NCBI GenBank assembly: GCA_012845835.1
Contig: JABAKD010000016.1
Coordinates: forward strand, 26,273,527-26,337,526
Reading direction: 5' to 3'
From: Undaria pinnatifida
Lineage: Eukaryota > Sar > Phaeophyceae > Laminariales > Alariaceae
Length of the DNA stretch: 64,000 nt
Part shown: positions 24,001-30,000 of the stretch, piece by piece
How the letters are laid out: each line of letters begins with the position of its first letter
Position numbering within the stretch: the stretch's first letter is position 1
Notes under the pieces: model-generated
The model's database searches: none
What the model saw: only the letters and a program-made list of their open reading frames with translations
What the model was told of the DNA's origin: nothing
Position numbers and translations under genes: made by a program

Positions 24001-27000
24001 AGACCCCCATGAAGAAAAATCGAGTCATCTCAGACCCACCATACAATTTCAAGTCATTTCAGACCCCCTATACAATTTCAAGTCATTTCAGAACCACAAT
24101 ACAAAAACCATGTCATTTTAGACCCCCGATACAATTTCAAGACATTTCAAACCCACCGTACAAAAATCAAGTCATTTTAGACCCCCCATACAATTTCAAG
24201 TCATTTCAGACCCCTATAACAAAAACTGAATCATTTCCAGACCCACTATACAAAAACCGAGTCATTTTAGACCCCCGATACAATTTCAAGACATTTCAAA
24301 CCCACCTTACAAAAATCAAGTCATTTTAGACCCCCCATACAATTTCAAGTCATTTCAGACCCCTCTAACAAAAACTGAGTCATTTCCAGACCTACTATAC
24401 AAAAACCGAGCCATTGCCAACCCACTAGACAAAAATCAAGTCATTTTAGACCCCCCGTACAAATTAAAATAATGTCGGACCCCCATACGAGAACATTCTG
24501 CCGGAGGAACAGTGTGGGTTCAGACCCCAACGCTCGACGGTTGACATGATGTTCGCAGTACGACGACTGCAGGAACTGGCGCGGAAGAAGGACACCCCCA
24601 TGTATTTATGCTTTATCGACCTCACCAAAGCATATGACTCCGTCGATCGAACCCTTTTGTGGGATGTCCTTGCTCGTTTTGGCGTGCCACCGAGAATGCT
24701 CGCCGTCATCCGCGAATTCCACGACGGTATGCAAGCATGCGTGCGGCTGGATGATGGAGAGTGCTCGGATAAGTTCGACGTGGGGCAAGGTCTCAGGCAA
24801 GGATGCGTGCTCGCGCCACTGCTGTTCAACATGTTTTTCACTGCGGTACCGCGTGTGGCCGAGAAACGCTTCCTCGCTGATGCAGCCATCACGGACAACA
24901 TGGTGCAGCTTCAACGAAAGAAGGAAGGCGAGAAGGGCACTTCACGCACAGGCAAAGTCGACGGACGGAGGGGGAAGGAGGGGGAGGGGGTGCAGAGATT
25001 GTGGGGTATGCTGTACGCGGACGATGCGGGCATCGTATCGCGATCATCAGAAGGTCTGGAGAGGATGATGACGACGATCGTGACTGCGTGTTCGTCGTTC
25101 GGGCTTACAGTATCCGAGGCAAAAACAGAGACAATGTGCCTGGAAACCAAAAGCGGGGGGAAGGTGTCCTTCACGATCAATGCAGCCGGCCAGGTTTACA
25201 AACAAACAATCCAGTTTGTATATTGGACGGGGCTATCACCGCAGACAGAAACCTTAGCACTGAAATAACGCGGCGTCTTCAGAGGGCCTGGGCGTGTTTC
25301 CAGCGGTACAAGATGGAAATCTATGATCGCCCGGGTGTGCGTTTACGGTTGAAGGTGCGGTTGCTGAAAGCTGAGGTGGTCGAGACACTGCTGTACGGTT
25401 GCATGACGTGGAGCCCGAAGAAGCCTGACTATGACAGGCTACGTCGGGTTCACCGCTCCATGCTCCTCCGATGCCTTGGATGGCGGAAACGGAAGCGCGA
25501 CGACCACACCCTATCGTACGCCGACGCGCTTGCCCAGACAGATTCCGAGAGCGTTGAGGTGATAGTGCGCAAACGGAGGATTTTGTTTGCGGGATTCGTG
25601 GCACGCATGGGGGAGGAGCGTCTGCCACAGAGGGTGATGTTTGGGGAGTTTGTTGGGGGTAAAGGCTACTCAGGGGGGCAAGAGAAAGACTGGATGGATC
25701 ATCTGAAGGAGGATATGTCGGTTTTTGGAATGAAATTTGAAGGATGGCGAAAGGCTGCTCAGAAGGCTGGCAGATGGTTTCGAAGAGTAGAGGAGGGAGC
25801 CTAGTTGTTCATGCGGAATTGGCATGAAACGGAGAGACGCAAAGCTGCAGAGCGACGCGCAAAGGCTGCGGCAGCGTCATCCACCGTTGGCATCTCTAAG
25901 CGGCCGGGGGGAGGGGGAAGGGGGGGGGGGCGGGGAGGGGACTGGGGGAGGGGGGGAGGGGGGAGGGGGAAAGGGAGGAAGGGGGGAGGGGCGGAAGGGG
26001 GAGCGTCATGCCCAAGAGACTGAAGTCTGGGTTTGGCCATCATCGTATTGAAAGTTGTGGGCTTTCTAATGGCCATCACAAGATAGCATAAGACCGCCCT
26101 GACTTGTTCGCCATGTTGCGTTCTCTCCCAGGTGCCATTGATGATGGACGTGATACCCTCTGTTAGTCCAATGCCATCCATAGCCAGTTCCTAGGGTCTG
26201 CTAGTATGACATTTTTCTTTCTTTTCTTTTTCTATTTCTTTTTTTTTCTTTTTTTCTCTTCTTCTTTCCTTGCTTTCCTGTGTTGTCTTTTCTTGCTTTT
26301 CTTGTCTTTTTCTTCTCTTTGCTTGCCTTTTTCGTCTTGTTTCGTTTTTTCTTCTCTTTTCTTTCCTTTTCTTTATCTTCTTTTCTTTTCTTTGTTTCTT
26401 TTTCTCCAATTGACTTATGCCTGTCGTGCGTATGCGTAATGATAGATACTACGTGTAATATATACGTGGTAGTCTTCCTTGGGTGGCAATCGGAATATTT
26501 GGTTTCTCCAGGCGTGAGTAGTGAGACGTATGCACCGGCCTGGACCTGGCACATCGTAGACTGACTCCCGATTTCACTTTTATATGTTTCTGGTGGAGGC
26601 ATGAATTGCGTCAGCTGTGATATATGCGTGTACCACCTTGGGTTGTGTGTGTTTTTCCCTGGGGTATTCCTCAGCTCCAGAGTGACTGGAGCCTGTCCTG
26701 TGACCACGGACTTGATTATGCGAGTTAATGTGAGAACAACAACAACAACGAGAATCAAGTCGCCTTTAACATCTTCGCTTTTGTTTTCATCACGCCCGTG
26801 CTCGCACTGCTTCACTCTTCAAGTTACACCCCTCGGCATCACAGTCGCTCGTATTGTGCTACCTCCGCTTTCCTAACAATGTACCTAGTTTTGCCATTAC
26901 GGGCATGCGCGGCGAAGCCCCCCTGGTACATATATATAAAATCATTCTTTGGTGTCAGGGATTTGGTCAGGAGTTTTTTTTGTCTCGGCCGAAGTATGCG

Positions 27001-30000
27001 ATTCGCGGAACTGGAATTTTCGGTCGAGTATAGCTTCGTTCGAACGCCGCCTTCGGGGGGCGGCTCCAAAGCCCCTCGCCCTGCCGTGTCCGTTCCGCAC
27101 ATCGACGTGAACGCGGACGGCTGCCGAGCGAGACAAGCGAGAAGTTGCAAAAATACCGCATGTCGAGGAGGAATTTCGGAGATTTTGGTTGAATCTTAAA
27201 GTCTGCAACGCCTGGATGATTCACAAAATTGGCATCATTTCCAAACGGAACTCGATAATGTTCGGAATTTTGCGGTGGCATACTCTCGAGCGTTAGTTTC
27301 TTTGGTGTGCTTTTTTACTAGTTTGTTTGGTTTCTTGCTCGGCCATTATTGTTTTTCTTTCTGTTCGTTTTGCCAGTTGGAAATTCAATTTTTCAGTGTG
27401 GGTTCATCTGAAACGTGACACAAATTACCGACGACATCCAACAACTTCGTGACACAAATTACCGACGGCACGACGTTTCGTGACAAAATAACTCCCAAAT
27501 CATGATATTTTCACGTAACAGAATCTCCAGACAAAACCAAGTAGGTAGAGCCGTCTCTTCGGCCTTTGGCCCTGGCTTTAGCATGGCCGCTGACACTCCG
27601 GGCAGCCTCTGCTGTAGGCATGAACGAGTGCGGTTGATTCGCAGCGAACTATCCCGCTGTGCTCGCTTCTATGTGGTCATTGTCCATGCCATTTCATGTC
27701 ACCTTCCTTCTGTTTTGAGCTCGTCGTCTTACGGTTGAGGTACGAGGAAACCCGTACGTACTGGGTGAGAACAGCAGTATGTACGACGAGCATGAACGCC
27801 AACTGACGACATTGGCAAACCCACAACAGCACATACTGCAGCAACTAGTAGCAACCAGAACCACAGCAGATAGCTCAAAGTGCAGTACGAGTGCCGTTGG
27901 CAAGTTTAGTCGTACACGCATCACTCTGTCCAATATCTAACAACCGTTTTATGTTCATATTGATGAAGAAAAAAATATTGCATTTCCTGTAAAAATGATA
28001 CGTCGTACGAGCGGACGTTCTGGTGTGCTGCTGCCGTGAGACCATCGAGCACACGGCATGGTTTACCCAAACACGAGCAAACAAGAGGCAGGGCACAGGG
28101 GCCCCCAACACAGAGACACGTGACAACCACGGCCAGCTGTCGATCGCGTAATTGGCCGGTAGTCCGTGCTTCGGTGGGTGCATCGGAAGTCGTTCGTAGT
28201 ACTGCTGTAGACCGTCGAAAAACCACGTGACATCCCGTTCTGGTGGCAGACTCGCCAGTAGACCCCCGAAATTTCTTTTTTTATTTTTCTTCTTGGCCCC
28301 ATGCACCCATTTCCTTTCCTTTCTCTTCTTATTTGTTATTTGTTTCTTTTTTCCAATTGACTTGCGTCTGTCGTGCGTATGCGTAGTGATAGAAACTACG
28401 TGTGATATATACGTGGTAGTCTTTCTTGGATGGCAAGCGGTATAGTCCGTTTTTCCAGGCGCTAGTAATGAGACGTATGCACCGGTATGGACCTGGCACA
28501 TCGTAGACTGACTCCCGATTTCACTTTTATATGTTTCTGGTGGAGGCATGAATTGCGCCAGCTGTGATATATGCGTGTGCCACCTTGGGTTGTTTGTGTT
28601 TTTCCCTAGGGTATTCCTCAGCTCCAGAGTGACTGGAGCCTGTCCTGTGACCACGGGCTTGATTATGCGAGTTAATGTGAGAACAACAACAACAACTGAA
28701 ATATTGCCTGTTTCTTGACCTTTCAGCTGCTTCCTGCAAATTTGGTTTTTTAGCCAACGCGATTTTGAACTTTTTCGCGATTTTTTCTTCCTTTTTGTCT
28801 AGTAAGTTGAACTTCCTACCATTGGCCGCTAATTTGCCGCCTGTGCATTAGTTGCGGAACGGTCCAGCTTTAGCTTTTCTTTGATTCCCACCATTTTTTT
28901 TGCACTAGACGAAGCTTCATCGGCTGAGATCCGGCTTGGCTCATCAGCTCCACAACACCCAGCACCCCATCGCAGCGCTACAGCTCACAGCAACGAAGCG
29001 CCGTGCAGCGCCCTGCGATGCCCTGCGGTTCAGCTCAGCGCTGTGCTTTGCCGCGCTCTGCCGTCGCGGTCGTTTGTTGATTCATGATATCTAAAACTCC
29101 GCGTACGCTGATATTTAGGTATTTGGCGCTTTATTCTATATCGCGATATTTGTGTGGGCACTTTGTGCTGTCTAAAACTGAACATGGCGTTATTTCCACA
29201 CTCGAGTCATCAAGGGCCCAAGACTCGAGACGAGACGAAGCAAGGTTATTTGCCCCTTCCTGTCCGAGACCCAGAGCAGCGTAGGGCATCAGCTGCCAGG
29301 GGTGTAAGACGAGGCATGCACGGCATGGGCCAGGTAACGTTGCCTGCAACAATGCCCGCCACAGTATAAACACGCGGACGAACGCTGAGCGAGACAAGCG
29401 AGAAGTGCGCTTTTTTTGTATTTTGGGCGGTGTACGCCCGAGCTATTCTTGGATCTTGGCATATGTAGAGCTTGAACGAATGAATGAGGGACAACATTTC
29501 CAAATTGGCATCATTTCCAAATTTGAAACTAATTTTTTTCCCGGCGTCGCTTTTTCATGGCCGCCTCGAAGAGCTGTTGGTGTTCTCCTGAGTACTACTA
29601 ACTGTAGTACGTGGAGAGGGGAAAGCTCCGGAGATCCCTCTTACGAGGTCGTTGAGAATTAATTAACGAACTCGAAAACGTATTGGGTTGGTATTTTAGC
29701 ATAACCCACTCCTAAGTTACTGAGTCACGTGACAGTGGGTAGTGCTGTGTCGTGAGTCGATTCTCACCACCTTCATATTTGTCATTTTCGAGCGTGCGCG
29801 CTGACGACATTATGAATGGTCATTTTGGTAGTTTAACATGTCATGTAGCACTACCCACTGACTGAATCAAGTGATTAAGTAGCTCAGTGGGCAGTGCTGT
29901 AGGATTTTTCTCGGTCAAGTCACTTTGTTTGAAGGGCGTTGTCCAACGCCTTCCATATCCGTCCCCTATACCTGATCGTGAACGCGTACTACGTACGGGA

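Noticed and set aside
23822-24480. CRISPR-like array
   Set aside because: Direct repeats of ~30 bp are present, but there are no unique spacers: units are contiguous, in a eukaryotic intron with no cas genes. It is a satellite.
26201-26815. 204-aa Lys/Glu/Arg-rich minus frame
   Set aside because: It is the reverse complement of the pyrimidine-rich stretch and 3' UTR of the LINE.
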